From Candidatus Ruminococcus equi (GTDB taxonomy: Bacteria; Bacillota; Clostridia; Oscillospirales; Acutalibacteraceae), in assembly GCA_018065465.1 (NCBI GenBank), contig JAGHTC010000001.1, positions 1 through 41,580 on the forward strand: 41,580 nt of DNA, given 5' to 3'. Position numbers and translations under genes: made by a program. A model generated the notes under the pieces. That model was not told the DNA's origin. It did no database searches and worked only from the letters and a program-made list of their open reading frames with translations. The number at the start of each line of letters is the position of its first letter. The stretch's first letter is position 1. Positions 7,082 through 15,857 of the stretch are shown one piece after another.

Positions 7082-8302
7082 ATGAGTAAAAAAAGAAAGA
7101 GAATTATCGCTGTTGCGGGAACAGGCTATGTAGGACTTGCAAACTCTGTTTTGTTATCCCAACACAACAAGGTTTTGGCTGTTGATATAGTCGAAGAAAA
7201 GGTCAAAATGATAAACGAGAGAAAATCTCCTATTGTTGACAAAGAGATATCTGACTATCTTGAAAACCACGACCTCGATTTAACCGCTACTTTGGACGGT
7301 GAAAGTGCATACAAACAGGCGGAATTTGTTATCATAGCAACACCGACAAACTACAATGTTGAGAAAAACTTTTTTGATACAAGTTCGGTTGAAGCGGTTA
7401 TCAAGCTTGTTATGAAAGTAAATCCGAATGTTCCGATTATCATAAAATCCACTGTACCGGTCGGTTATACCGAATCGGTAAGGAAGAAATTTAAGAACAA
7501 TAATATCATTTTCAGCCCCGAATTTTTGAGAGAGGGCAAGGCGCTTTATGACAACCTTTATCCGTCAAGAATCATTGTCGGTGTTCCCGAGGATAATTTG
7601 AGATTAAAAGAAGTTGCAAATGACTTTGTAAACCTTCTCAAACAAGGCGCAATCAAGGAAGATATCCCTGTGTTGATAATAAAGCCGACCGAGGCAGAAG
7701 CAGTAAAACTTTTTGCAAATACATATCTCGCTTTGCGTGTTTCGTATTTCAACGAACTCGATACTTATGCACAAGTAAAAGGTCTCAACGCTGCACAGAT
7801 AATTGAAGGAATGTGCCTTGATCCGCGTATCGGAACGCACTACAACAACCCAAGCTTCGGCTATGGCGGATATTGTCTGCCGAAAGACACAAAGCAACTT
7901 CTCGCAAATTTCAACGGTGTACCCGAAAATGTAATTGAAGCGATAGTAAAGAGCAATGATACAAGAAAAGATTTTATCGCCGATACAATAGCAAAAAAAC
8001 TTTCTACCTTGCCGAAAGAAAAACAGGTTGCCGGTATTTTCAGACTTACAATGAAAGCAAATTCAGACAATTTCAGAGAAAGCAGTATCCAAGGCGTTAT
8101 GAAACGACTTGCCGATAAAGGCATAGACATCGTTGTTTATGAGCCGACACTTGCGGTTGACGAATATGACGGATATAAAATTATCGCAGATTTAGATGAG
8201 TTCAAAAAGGTTTCTTCTGTTATTATTGCCAACAGAATAGACAACGACCTTGATGATGTTCTTGAAAAAGTTTACTCAAGAGATATTTATCAGGAAAATT
8301 AA
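7082..8302 (+). CDS. ugd: UDP-glucose 6-dehydrogenase
   Basis: This enzyme oxidises UDP-glucose to UDP-glucuronate with two NAD+. The 406-residue protein follows the short E. coli Ugd type closely. It has the NAD motif GTGYVG (13-18), IKSTVPVGYT (121-130), SPEFLREGKALYDNLYPSR (145-163), EAVKLFANTYLA (206-217) and the catalytic cysteine in GYGGYCLPKDTKQ (C265). It is the first gene of the plus-strand cluster behind the promoter at 6970-6998. A UDP-GlcNAc dehydrogenase (WbpA type) would suit the Wbp genes downstream better, but this sequence looks like a glucose enzyme, so that step is probably encoded elsewhere or this enzyme is broader than it appears. Confidence 0.92.
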   Translation: MSKKRKRIIAVAGTGYVGLANSVLLSQHNKVLAVDIVEEKVKMINERKSPIVDKEISDYLENHDLDLTATLDGESAYKQAEFVIIATPTNYNVEKNFFDTSSVEAVIKLVMKVNPNVPIIIKSTVPVGYTESVRKKFKNNNIIFSPEFLREGKALYDNLYPSRIIVGVPEDNLRLKEVANDFVNLLKQGAIKEDIPVLIIKPTEAEAVKLFANTYLALRVSYFNELDTYAQVKGLNAAQIIEGMCLDPRIGTHYNNPSFGYGGYCLPKDTKQLLANFNGVPENVIEAIVKSNDTRKDFIADTIAKKLSTLPKEKQVAGIFRLTMKANSDNFRESSIQGVMKRLADKGIDIVVYEPTLAVDEYDGYKIIADLDEFKKVSSVIIANRIDNDLDDVLEKVYSRDIYQEN

Positions 8303-8322
8303 ATTTGTTAGGAGCACCTATT

Positions 8323-9603
8323 TTGACAAAAAAAGAGATAAAAAAGGTTTGGATTATCAGCCATCATACCACCTCTCCGAAAGACGGACCGAGCGGAAGA
8401 CATTACGCAATTTCAAAGTATCTTGCCCGTGATGGCTATGATGTGTATGTTTTTGCCGGAAATGTTCTCCACAGTACCGGAAAAGTTCTTGAAGTCGGCA
8501 AAGATGGATATAAAGAATATAACGATGACGGGTTTCATCTTTTTCATACCAAAGTACACGAGTACCACAAAAACGATATTCACAGAATACTTAATATCAT
8601 TTCGTTTTATTTCAGTACATTGAAAACATCAAAAAAGATTGAGAAGAAATACGGAAAGCCCGGTATAGTCTATTCTTCTACGATGACACCGCTTGCCCTC
8701 GCCGCAGGAAATAAACTTGCAAAAAAATACAAGGTAAAATCAATAAACGAAACAAGAGATATTATCCCCGAAGGCTTTGTCACAAAAGGTACATTCAAAG
8801 AACACGGCATTATCGCAAATACCCTTAGAAGGTATATGCACAGAATGTACGACAAAGCAGATGCCCTTATCTTCACAATGAGCAAGGGTAAGGACTATAT
8901 CGAGGATATGAAGTGGGATGTAGAACACGGCGGAAAAATCCGTAACGACAGAATATACAACATTAACAACGGTGTTGACCGTGAACGCTCGATATATAAC
9001 GAAGAACACTATATTTTGCCCGATGAACATCTTGACGATGGTTCACTTTTCAATGTCGTTTATTGCGGTTCAATAAGATTTTTCAACAATATGCCGATTT
9101 TTATTGACGCAGCAAAAGAACTCAAAAATCGCGGATATGGCAACATCAAAATCTTGTTATGGGGCTCCGGAATAAAGATTGAAGATACAAAGAAAGCAAT
9201 TGCCGATTTGGGACTTGATAACATTGTCGTCAAAGGATTTGTAGATAAAGAATATATCCCGTCTATTGTAAAGAGAAGTAATCTCTGCCTTATGACTACC
9301 AATTTCAGTTGTGTAGATAAATACGGTGCTTCTCCGAATAAATTGTTTGATTATTTTCAGGCAGGAAGGCCTATCATTGTGCCTACTTTACTTGCTGATT
9401 CTATGGTAGAGTCTAATGGTTGCGGAATGGAACTTGATAACCCCGACGGTAAAAAACTTGCAGATGCGATTATTCGTTTTGCAACAATGGACAAGGATGA
9501 ATATCAGAAATACTGCGAAAATTCCGCAAAGATGGCAGAAAAGTTTGACTATAAGGTACACGCAAAAAGCCTTGAAAAAATATTTGACGATTTATCGGAG
9601 TAA
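8323..9603 (+). CDS. Glycosyltransferase family 4 (WcaI/WbuB-like)
   Basis: A GT-B fold cytoplasmic or membrane-peripheral glycosyltransferase of 426 residues that adds a sugar to the lipid-linked repeat unit. The N-terminal half shows IISHHTTSPKDGPSGRHYAI (11-30), typical of the WbuB/WcaI group. The donor-binding half has YCGSIRFFNN (247-256) and SPNKLFDYFQAGRPIIV (337-353). The TTG at 8323 is the best start, with AGGAG at 8310-8314; the upstream TTG at 8305 has no ribosome site. It starts 20 bases after ugd. Donor and acceptor cannot be read from sequence. Confidence 0.88.
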   Translation: MTKKEIKKVWIISHHTTSPKDGPSGRHYAISKYLARDGYDVYVFAGNVLHSTGKVLEVGKDGYKEYNDDGFHLFHTKVHEYHKNDIHRILNIISFYFSTLKTSKKIEKKYGKPGIVYSSTMTPLALAAGNKLAKKYKVKSINETRDIIPEGFVTKGTFKEHGIIANTLRRYMHRMYDKADALIFTMSKGKDYIEDMKWDVEHGGKIRNDRIYNINNGVDRERSIYNEEHYILPDEHLDDGSLFNVVYCGSIRFFNNMPIFIDAAKELKNRGYGNIKILLWGSGIKIEDTKKAIADLGLDNIVVKGFVDKEYIPSIVKRSNLCLMTTNFSCVDKYGASPNKLFDYFQAGRPIIVPTLLADSMVESNGCGMELDNPDGKKLADAIIRFATMDKDEYQKYCENSAKMAEKFDYKVHAKSLEKIFDDLSE

Positions 9604-9609
9604 TATCTT

Positions 9610-10788
9610 ATGAAATATTTGAAATTTATGCCCGGTAACGATATCAAGTCGGCAAGCAGAAACAAAAGAGAACTTGCTTGTGCACATGAATACGGTTACG
9701 AATGTTACTGCTATTGTGAAAATCGAAGCGATGTAAAATTTGATGAATCAGAAGACGGATTTTCATTGATAGTACCAAAAATCAGAAGACCGGAAATCAC
9801 AATGCCGAAAATAAAACGCTTACTGATTATTTTCAAAAATGTTTTTATTTATATGGCAGGTGCAAAAAAAGCAAAAGCCGATGTTATCAGCTGCCATAAT
9901 ATTTTCGGCTTGTCGGTCGCCTATTTTGCTCACTTCTTTGTACCGAAAAGCAAAAAGCCGAAGTTTATTTACGATTCCCACGAATTTGAACTGAACAAGA
10001 GAAAAAGAAATGCTATTACAACTTTTTTTATTAAAACTCTTGAAGGATTTTTGATAAAAAAATGTGCGTTTACTATAATGATAAATGAAAGCATTGCCGA
10101 TTCTGTTGCAAAAATTCACAAGTATGATTACAAAAGAATTATCATCAGAAGCACTCCCGATTATTGGAATATTGATGAAGAAGTAAGCAGGAAAATGCAT
10201 GACGAGTATTGCGATAAATTGCAAATACCGAGGGATTCTTTCATCGTTTTGTATCACGGAATGCTCGTCAGATACAGAGGTATTGAAGAATTGCTGAGAG
10301 CAATGTCGATAAATGACAAGTTTTATACAGTAATGGTTGGTGATTTACCGTCTGCCATATTCAATAAAAAATATTTTTCGCTTTTAAAAGAGTATGGTGT
10401 TGAAGACAGAATTTTGCAGTATCCCTTGCAGCCGCAGGAAGAACTTTGGAAATATGTATCCGCTGCCGATTGCGGTGTTGTTATGAACAATACCGATAAC
10501 CCGAACTATATTTACGCTTTGCCCAACAAGTTTTTTGAAAATATTCAGGCTATGACACCGATTATCTGTACAAATTCTCTTGAAATGGCAAGGATAATAA
10601 ACGAGTATGATATCGGTATTTTGTCGCCGTCCGGTGACGGTGAAAAACTTGCCCAAAACATTGAGCGTATGCGTACTGACAAAGAGTTATATGCAAAATT
10701 TAAGAAGAACTTAGTCAAAGCAAAATCCAATTTATGCTGGGAAAAAGAAAAGAAAAAGTTTTTTGATGCTTTCGATAAATATTTATAA
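9610..10788 (+). CDS. Glycosyltransferase, GT4-like
   Basis: A 392-residue putative glycosyltransferase. The N-terminal half includes IYDSHEFELNK (120-130), a pattern of GT4 enzymes. The C-terminal half has LYHGMLVRYRGIEELLRAM (214-232) and ALPNKFFENIQAMTPIIC (303-320), the nucleotide-sugar region with the first glutamate of the EX7E motif replaced. It has no membrane segment. It follows the previous transferase by 6 bases and precedes the 2-epimerase by 9, so the genes are cotranscribed. Two transferases imply a repeat unit of at least three sugars if the first one is loaded by a separate initiating enzyme; none is encoded in this window. Confidence 0.82.
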   Translation: MKYLKFMPGNDIKSASRNKRELACAHEYGYECYCYCENRSDVKFDESEDGFSLIVPKIRRPEITMPKIKRLLIIFKNVFIYMAGAKKAKADVISCHNIFGLSVAYFAHFFVPKSKKPKFIYDSHEFELNKRKRNAITTFFIKTLEGFLIKKCAFTIMINESIADSVAKIHKYDYKRIIIRSTPDYWNIDEEVSRKMHDEYCDKLQIPRDSFIVLYHGMLVRYRGIEELLRAMSINDKFYTVMVGDLPSAIFNKKYFSLLKEYGVEDRILQYPLQPQEELWKYVSAADCGVVMNNTDNPNYIYALPNKFFENIQAMTPIICTNSLEMARIINEYDIGILSPSGDGEKLAQNIERMRTDKELYAKFKKNLVKAKSNLCWEKEKKKFFDAFDKYL

Positions 10789-10797
10789 GAGGTAAAT

Positions 10798-11880
10798 ATG
10801 AAAAAAATAATGACAATTGTCGGTGCAAGACCGCAGTTTATAAAAGCCGCGATGATGTCAAGAGTTTTGAAATCTGACTACAACGAGGTTTTGGTACATA
10901 CAGGTCAGCACTATGATAAAAATATGTCCGATGTCTTTTTTGACGAATTAAATATGAGTCCTCCCGACTATAATTTGAATATTTCCGGCGGTACTCACGG
11001 TACAATGACAGGACGAATGATGATTTCTCTCGAAGAGGTTATGCTCAAAGAAAAACCCGATATGGTCATCGTATACGGAGATACAAACTCGACTATGGCA
11101 GGAGCGCTGGTTGCCGTAAAACTCGGTATTCCCGTTGCTCATATCGAAGCAGGAAATACTCGTGGCAGCCTTTCAAATCCCGAAGATATCAACAGACTTG
11201 TCAGCGACCATACATCATCAATACTTTTTGCCTGTGTTGAAAGTGCGATGGATGTTATGAAGAAAGAGAATCTTTCCGACCGTGCTTACTTTGTCGGCGA
11301 CTCTATGCTCGACGCCTTTTTGTATTATTCAAGCATTACCGATATAAAAAGTCGTACAGATTACACCGATTTTGACGGAAACAGAGTTGCAATCCCCGAT
11401 GAATACTACTATATGACCTGCCACAGACAGGAAAATGCCGAAACAAAAGGCAATCTTTTGCAGATATTACTTGCGGCACAGGAACTCGATAGTACAGTAA
11501 TCTATGCAGTTCATCCGAGAAACCGCAAGCGTGTTACCGATATATTAAAAGAACACAAACTCGATAATATCGTTTTCATAAATCCCGTTGGTTATCTTTC
11601 GTCCGTTGCATTGATGAATAATGCAAAGAAAGTTATTACCGATTCCGGCGGATTGCAAAGAGAAGCATTTTTTGCCAACAAACAATGTGTCACCGTTTTT
11701 AATTACGCTTGGTGGCCCGAAACTTTGCACAACGGTATGAACCGTCTTGTAAAACCCGACAAGAACGATATTCTTGAAAAGCTATCTATGGAAGCGGTTG
11801 TTGACCCGAATTACAAACCTTTCGGTGACGGACATTCCTGCGAAAAGATGAAAGAAATTATTGACAGATATTTTGCTTAA
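10798..11880 (+). CDS. Non-hydrolysing UDP-sugar 2-epimerase, WecB/WbpI family
   Basis: The 360-residue enzyme inverts C2 of a UDP-N-acetyl sugar. It has GARPQFIKAA (9-18), VHTGQHYDKNMSDVFFDEL (33-51), GDTNS (94-98), IEAG (116-119), PEDINR (128-133), CHRQE (208-212) and TDSGGLQREA (281-290). D95, E118, E129 and H209 match the usual catalytic acids and histidine. GGTHGTMTGRMM (64-75) resembles WbpI/WlbD, which act on UDP-2,3-diacetamido glucuronate, more than WecB, which acts on UDP-GlcNAc. With wbpB, wbpE and wbpD homologues downstream, UDP-ManNAc3NAcA is a likely product. EAGNTRGSLSNPED differs from the common EAGLRS form. Confidence 0.9.
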   Translation: MKKIMTIVGARPQFIKAAMMSRVLKSDYNEVLVHTGQHYDKNMSDVFFDELNMSPPDYNLNISGGTHGTMTGRMMISLEEVMLKEKPDMVIVYGDTNSTMAGALVAVKLGIPVAHIEAGNTRGSLSNPEDINRLVSDHTSSILFACVESAMDVMKKENLSDRAYFVGDSMLDAFLYYSSITDIKSRTDYTDFDGNRVAIPDEYYYMTCHRQENAETKGNLLQILLAAQELDSTVIYAVHPRNRKRVTDILKEHKLDNIVFINPVGYLSSVALMNNAKKVITDSGGLQREAFFANKQCVTVFNYAWWPETLHNGMNRLVKPDKNDILEKLSMEAVVDPNYKPFGDGHSCEKMKEIIDRYFA

Positions 11881-11900
11881 CCGATAACGGAGGTGCATAT

Positions 11901-13136
11901 ATGAATATCAGCGAAAAAACTTGTGTAAAACTTCACGCTGTACTCGTATGTGCGTTAGTAGGCTTTTCTGTTATCAGGGGCGGTTTGTTAAGTATGCTTC
12001 GCGGTTTTGTTGTTTTACCCGCAAAACTCGATGTAATACTGATATACGGCATTCTGTTTTTAATAGTCTTTTTGCTGTTAAGGTATTTTTTAGAACGACT
12101 TGATTTGCGTGAACTGATACCGTTTTTTATTATCTTTGCACTGATAATTTATTCTTGGCTTTCTAATCTTTCTTATACGGATTATTATACTCGTGTAATA
12201 GGTGAATATCTTTTAGGAGTTTGTGCCTATATAGTTATTCGCACTATTGACGATACCGAACTTGTGTTAAGGTATTTGAGAATAACCGCATTTTTCATTA
12301 CCATTTGTTGCTTTGCGGTTATGGGATATTCGCTTTCAAAGAATACATACAGCCAGTCACTCGGTTATCATATTCTTCCTGCCGTTGTAATAAGTTTTGA
12401 CGCTTTGCTTGACAAAAGTGCAAAATTTCGTATCCTGCATGTAATTAACTTTTTGTTTTCATTCTTTATCTGTTTTATGACCGGTGCAAGAGGACCTGTT
12501 ATTGCGGTTGCGGCATTTATCCTGTTGCGACTGATTTTCGGCTTCGGAACGGATATCAAAAGGCAGTTTGTTGTTCTTCTTGTCACAGCAATAATTATCG
12601 TACTTTTCCTTGTGTATTTTGAAGAAATATATAATTTCTTTTTTGATATGGCCCAAAAGTATGGCTTGAGCACAAGAGTATTCAGAAAATTCGAAAACGG
12701 TGTTTTGTTTGACAACACTTCTCGACAAAAATTCTATAATTATTCTTTTGATATTCTCAACTCATCTTCCTCAAATTTTGTCTTCGGAACAGGAATATGT
12801 AAGGACAGAATTTTACTTGCAGAGCAGTTTAACAATACCAATAATGCATACGCTTACTATCCTCACAACCTTTTTGTTGAATTCTTTTTGCAATTCGGAG
12901 TGATTTTAGGTGCTTTGCTTTCTATATTTGTCGTATATGTAATAATTAAAAGCTTGTTTTCAAAAATCGACAGAGAAGTCAAAAACTTTTTCATATTGTT
13001 TCTTGCTGTCGGATTTGTGCCGCTGATGTTTTCAATGAGTTATGTCACGGAACCATTGTTTTTCTGTATGATTGGAGCAGGAATTAACTGTATTGAAAAC
13101 AGCAAATACCACAAAACTATTGATAATACTCATTGA
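11901..13136 (+). CDS. O-antigen ligase/polymerase family protein (Wzy-like)
   Basis: A 411-residue integral membrane protein with about ten hydrophobic segments. A central stretch MTGARGPVIAVAAFILL followed by a large extracellular loop (about residues 240-320) matches the layout of Wzy/WaaL proteins. SRQKFYNYSF and YYPHNLFVEFFLQFGV lie in the region where Wzy_C members keep the conserved H-N-x-F pattern. It should join exported repeat units outside the membrane. It lies between the epimerase and the flippase. Sequence in this family is poorly conserved, so the call rests on topology, motif and context. Confidence 0.82.
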   Translation: MNISEKTCVKLHAVLVCALVGFSVIRGGLLSMLRGFVVLPAKLDVILIYGILFLIVFLLLRYFLERLDLRELIPFFIIFALIIYSWLSNLSYTDYYTRVIGEYLLGVCAYIVIRTIDDTELVLRYLRITAFFITICCFAVMGYSLSKNTYSQSLGYHILPAVVISFDALLDKSAKFRILHVINFLFSFFICFMTGARGPVIAVAAFILLRLIFGFGTDIKRQFVVLLVTAIIIVLFLVYFEEIYNFFFDMAQKYGLSTRVFRKFENGVLFDNTSRQKFYNYSFDILNSSSSNFVFGTGICKDRILLAEQFNNTNNAYAYYPHNLFVEFFLQFGVILGALLSIFVVYVIIKSLFSKIDREVKNFFILFLAVGFVPLMFSMSYVTEPLFFCMIGAGINCIENSKYHKTIDNTH

Positions 13137-13157
13137 CCCTTTTGAGAGGAGAAATAT

Positions 13158-14735
13158 ATGCGTTCTGAAAATGCTACAAGAAATGCTGTAGTCAGTGTCG
13201 GAGCAAGGCTGACGGAACAAATACTTGCATTTGTTTCCCGAACGGTATTCATCTGGTTTTTGTCAGTTGAATATCTCGGTGTAACGAGCCTTTTTTCCAA
13301 CATACTGAATGTTTTAAATGTTGCTGAACTCGGCATTTCGATGGCAATAAATGTAGCACTCTACAAGCCTCTTGCCGATAATGACAAAGAAAAAGTTAAG
13401 GCGTATATGAAACTGTATAGGAAGGCCTACTTCTTTGTCGGACTTGCTGTTTTGGTTATCGGTGTTGCTCTTGTTCCGTTTTTGCCCTATCTTATGAAGG
13501 GCACGACCGATGTTGTAAATGTTACCGTTATATATCTTATCTATGTTGCAAAAAGTGTTTTGTCCTATTGGATATATGCTTACAAAAGGACTTTGCTTGA
13601 AGCAGACCAAAAAGGGTATTATGTTAATCTGATTTCCTATTCTTTGATTTGCTTTTTTAAAGTCATTCAAATCTTTTTGCTTTTTGTATTTAAAGAAACT
13701 CCCGAACTTTCTTTCTATATATACTGTATTAATGACCTTGTTGTTACCTTAGTCAATAATATAGTAATCTCGTTATTTGTTAATAAAAGATATCCGTATA
13801 TTAAGGAAAAATCTACTCTTGCGTTAAAAAAGGAAGAAAAGAAGGAACTTGCAAAAAATGTTTACGGGGTTGCTCTGTATAAGATAAGTTCAACTTTGAA
13901 TAGTGCCGCCGACTCAATCATCATTTCTTCTTTTATCGGAACAGTTATCCTCGGGTTGTATTCAAACTATCTTATGATTGCTACCGCGATAATAACGATT
14001 TTGAATATGTTGTTTACCTCAATAACTTCGAGTGTCGGCAATTTGAATGTTACCGAAAGCGTCGAGAAAAAGCGTCAGATATTCGACAATCTTCATCTTA
14101 TCGCCTTTTGGATAAACGGTTTCTGTATTATTTGTCTTTGGGTTTTGCTCAATCCATTCCTCGTTTCCGTTTGGCTCGGACCCGAATACAGATTAGGCGA
14201 ACTTGTCATTTTTACTATGTGTATGAATTACCTTGTTGACAGGCTTATGGAAGCACCTTTGCGCTTTAGAAACGCTTGCGGTCTTTATTGGCAGAGCAGA
14301 TACAGGGCGGTTGCCGTTGTTTTTGTAAATGTAGCGCTTTCCATCCTTGCCGTTACCGTTTTTGACCTCGGAATTCCCGGCATTTTGCTTGCTACGATTA
14401 TATCTCGGCTTGCTGTAACTTTGTGGATTGATACAAACATCGTACATAAACATGTCTTGAAAACATCGCCGAAAAAGTATTATGCAAAATACTTTATGTC
14501 TTTGCTTCTTGTAATCGTAACAGGCGGAATAATTAAATTAATTTGCTACTTTATGCCCGAAGATAGTATAATATTCTTTATGGTGCGTGTTGTACTTTGT
14601 CTGATTATTCCCAATCTTTTGTGGTGGCTGATTTTTCACAAGACACCCGAGTATGCGTACTTTATTAAACTGATAAAAAATCTGCTTTCAAAGGTAAAGA
14701 AAATCTTTACCAAAAAGAAAGCAAATAATATATAA
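13158..14735 (+). CDS. Polysaccharide flippase, Wzx/PST family
   Basis: A 525-residue membrane protein with about 12-14 hydrophobic segments, the size and topology of MOP-superfamily flippases. The opening (ATRNAVVSVGARLTEQILAF, FVSRTVFIWFLSVEYLGV, LFSNILNVLNVAELGI) is the standard N-terminal pattern, in which the first helices and an LG-(V/I)-x-(A/S) loop follow each other. The C-terminus is lysine-rich and cytoplasmic. It starts 21 bases after the polymerase, with GAGAGGAG before the ATG. It should move the lipid-linked repeat unit across the membrane for polymerisation by the neighbouring Wzy-like protein under the Wzz/kinase pair. Confidence 0.88.
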   Translation: MRSENATRNAVVSVGARLTEQILAFVSRTVFIWFLSVEYLGVTSLFSNILNVLNVAELGISMAINVALYKPLADNDKEKVKAYMKLYRKAYFFVGLAVLVIGVALVPFLPYLMKGTTDVVNVTVIYLIYVAKSVLSYWIYAYKRTLLEADQKGYYVNLISYSLICFFKVIQIFLLFVFKETPELSFYIYCINDLVVTLVNNIVISLFVNKRYPYIKEKSTLALKKEEKKELAKNVYGVALYKISSTLNSAADSIIISSFIGTVILGLYSNYLMIATAIITILNMLFTSITSSVGNLNVTESVEKKRQIFDNLHLIAFWINGFCIICLWVLLNPFLVSVWLGPEYRLGELVIFTMCMNYLVDRLMEAPLRFRNACGLYWQSRYRAVAVVFVNVALSILAVTVFDLGIPGILLATIISRLAVTLWIDTNIVHKHVLKTSPKKYYAKYFMSLLLVIVTGGIIKLICYFMPEDSIIFFMVRVVLCLIIPNLLWWLIFHKTPEYAYFIKLIKNLLSKVKKIFTKKKANNI

Positions 14736-14764
14736 AATTAAAATATTATTTTGGAGGAAACAAA

Positions 14765-15844
14765 ATGAAATATGCACTTATAGGTTGCGGAAGAATCGCA
14801 ACAAATCATATCACAGCGGCTAAAAATAATGAACTTGAAATAGTAGCGGTATGTGATATATTACCTGAGAAGATGGAGGCAATACTTCAAAAACACAACC
14901 TTCAAGATGATACTTCAATCAAGAGATACACAGACTACAAAAAAATGATTGAAGAAAACGAACTTGAACTCGTCAGTATTGCAACCGAAAGCGGTATCCA
15001 TGCCGAAATTGCTCTTTTCTGTATTGATAAAGGACTTAATGTTATCATCGAAAAGCCTATGGCTATGAATATGGCAGATGCCGACGAAATTATCAGGCGT
15101 TCAAAAGAAAAGGGTGTCAAAGTTTGTGCTTGCCACCAAAACCGTTTTAACCTTGCTGTTCAAAAGGTAAAGAAGGCTATTGACGACGGAAGATTCGGAA
15201 AAATGTCACACGGTAATATCAACGTTCGCTGGAACAGAAATCACGGTTACTATGACCAGGCTCTTTGGCGAGGTACTTGGGCACAGGACGGCGGAGCGCT
15301 TATGAATCAGTGTATTCATGGTATCGACCTGTTACGATGGCTTATGGGCAACGAAGTTGAAGAAGTATACGGCGCGACAAGGCAGCAGTTTCACGATTAT
15401 CTTGAGGCAGAAGATATCGGTGTTGCAGTAGTTAAGTTTAAAAACGGCTCTGTTGCAACTATTGAGGGTACTACAAATGTCTATCCGAAAAATCTTGAAG
15501 AAACTTTGTATCTCTTTGGTGAAACAGGAACTGTAAAACTCGGTGGTACATCAACAAATAATATAGATGTATGGCAGTTCGAAGATGAAAATGCCGATGA
15601 TGAAGAAGCAAGAAAACTCCATGAAGTAACATCAAATGTCTATGGTAACGGACATTCAAGACTTTTTGCCGATGTAATCGACGCGATAAATAACAACAGA
15701 CAACCGTATGTAGATGCCGTAGCAGGCAGAAATGCACTCGAAATGGTACTTGCTATTTACAAGAGTCAGAAAACGGGACAACCTGTAAAACTCCCGCTTA
15801 CTGATTTTGCAAGCACTGATATGAAGGGTACTTTCGGAAAATAA
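14765..15844 (+). CDS. wbpB: Gfo/Idh/MocA oxidoreductase, WbpB/WlbA type (UDP-GlcNAcA 3-dehydrogenase)
   Basis: Predicted to oxidise C3 of UDP-N-acetylglucosaminuronate with NAD+, the first step towards a 3-amino sugar acid. In 359 residues it has the Rossmann motif GCGRIATNH (7-15), IEKPMAMN (95-102), HQNRFNLAVQ (124-133) and WRGTWAQDGGALMNQ (168-182) followed by H185. These blocks match WlbA/WbpB much better than generic Gfo/Idh enzymes. GGAGG precedes the ATG and the aminotransferase follows by 13 bases. Some WbpB enzymes regenerate NAD+ by reducing 2-oxoglutarate to 2-hydroxyglutarate, which bears on the flavoprotein module at 17029-20127. Confidence 0.88.
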   Translation: MKYALIGCGRIATNHITAAKNNELEIVAVCDILPEKMEAILQKHNLQDDTSIKRYTDYKKMIEENELELVSIATESGIHAEIALFCIDKGLNVIIEKPMAMNMADADEIIRRSKEKGVKVCACHQNRFNLAVQKVKKAIDDGRFGKMSHGNINVRWNRNHGYYDQALWRGTWAQDGGALMNQCIHGIDLLRWLMGNEVEEVYGATRQQFHDYLEAEDIGVAVVKFKNGSVATIEGTTNVYPKNLEETLYLFGETGTVKLGGTSTNNIDVWQFEDENADDEEARKLHEVTSNVYGNGHSRLFADVIDAINNNRQPYVDAVAGRNALEMVLAIYKSQKTGQPVKLPLTDFASTDMKGTFGK

Positions 15845-15857
15845 TCGGAGGATAATT

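Noticed and set aside
7082..8302. WbpA/WecC-type N-acetylhexosamine dehydrogenase
   Set aside because: Length and motifs follow E. coli-type UDP-glucose dehydrogenase throughout.
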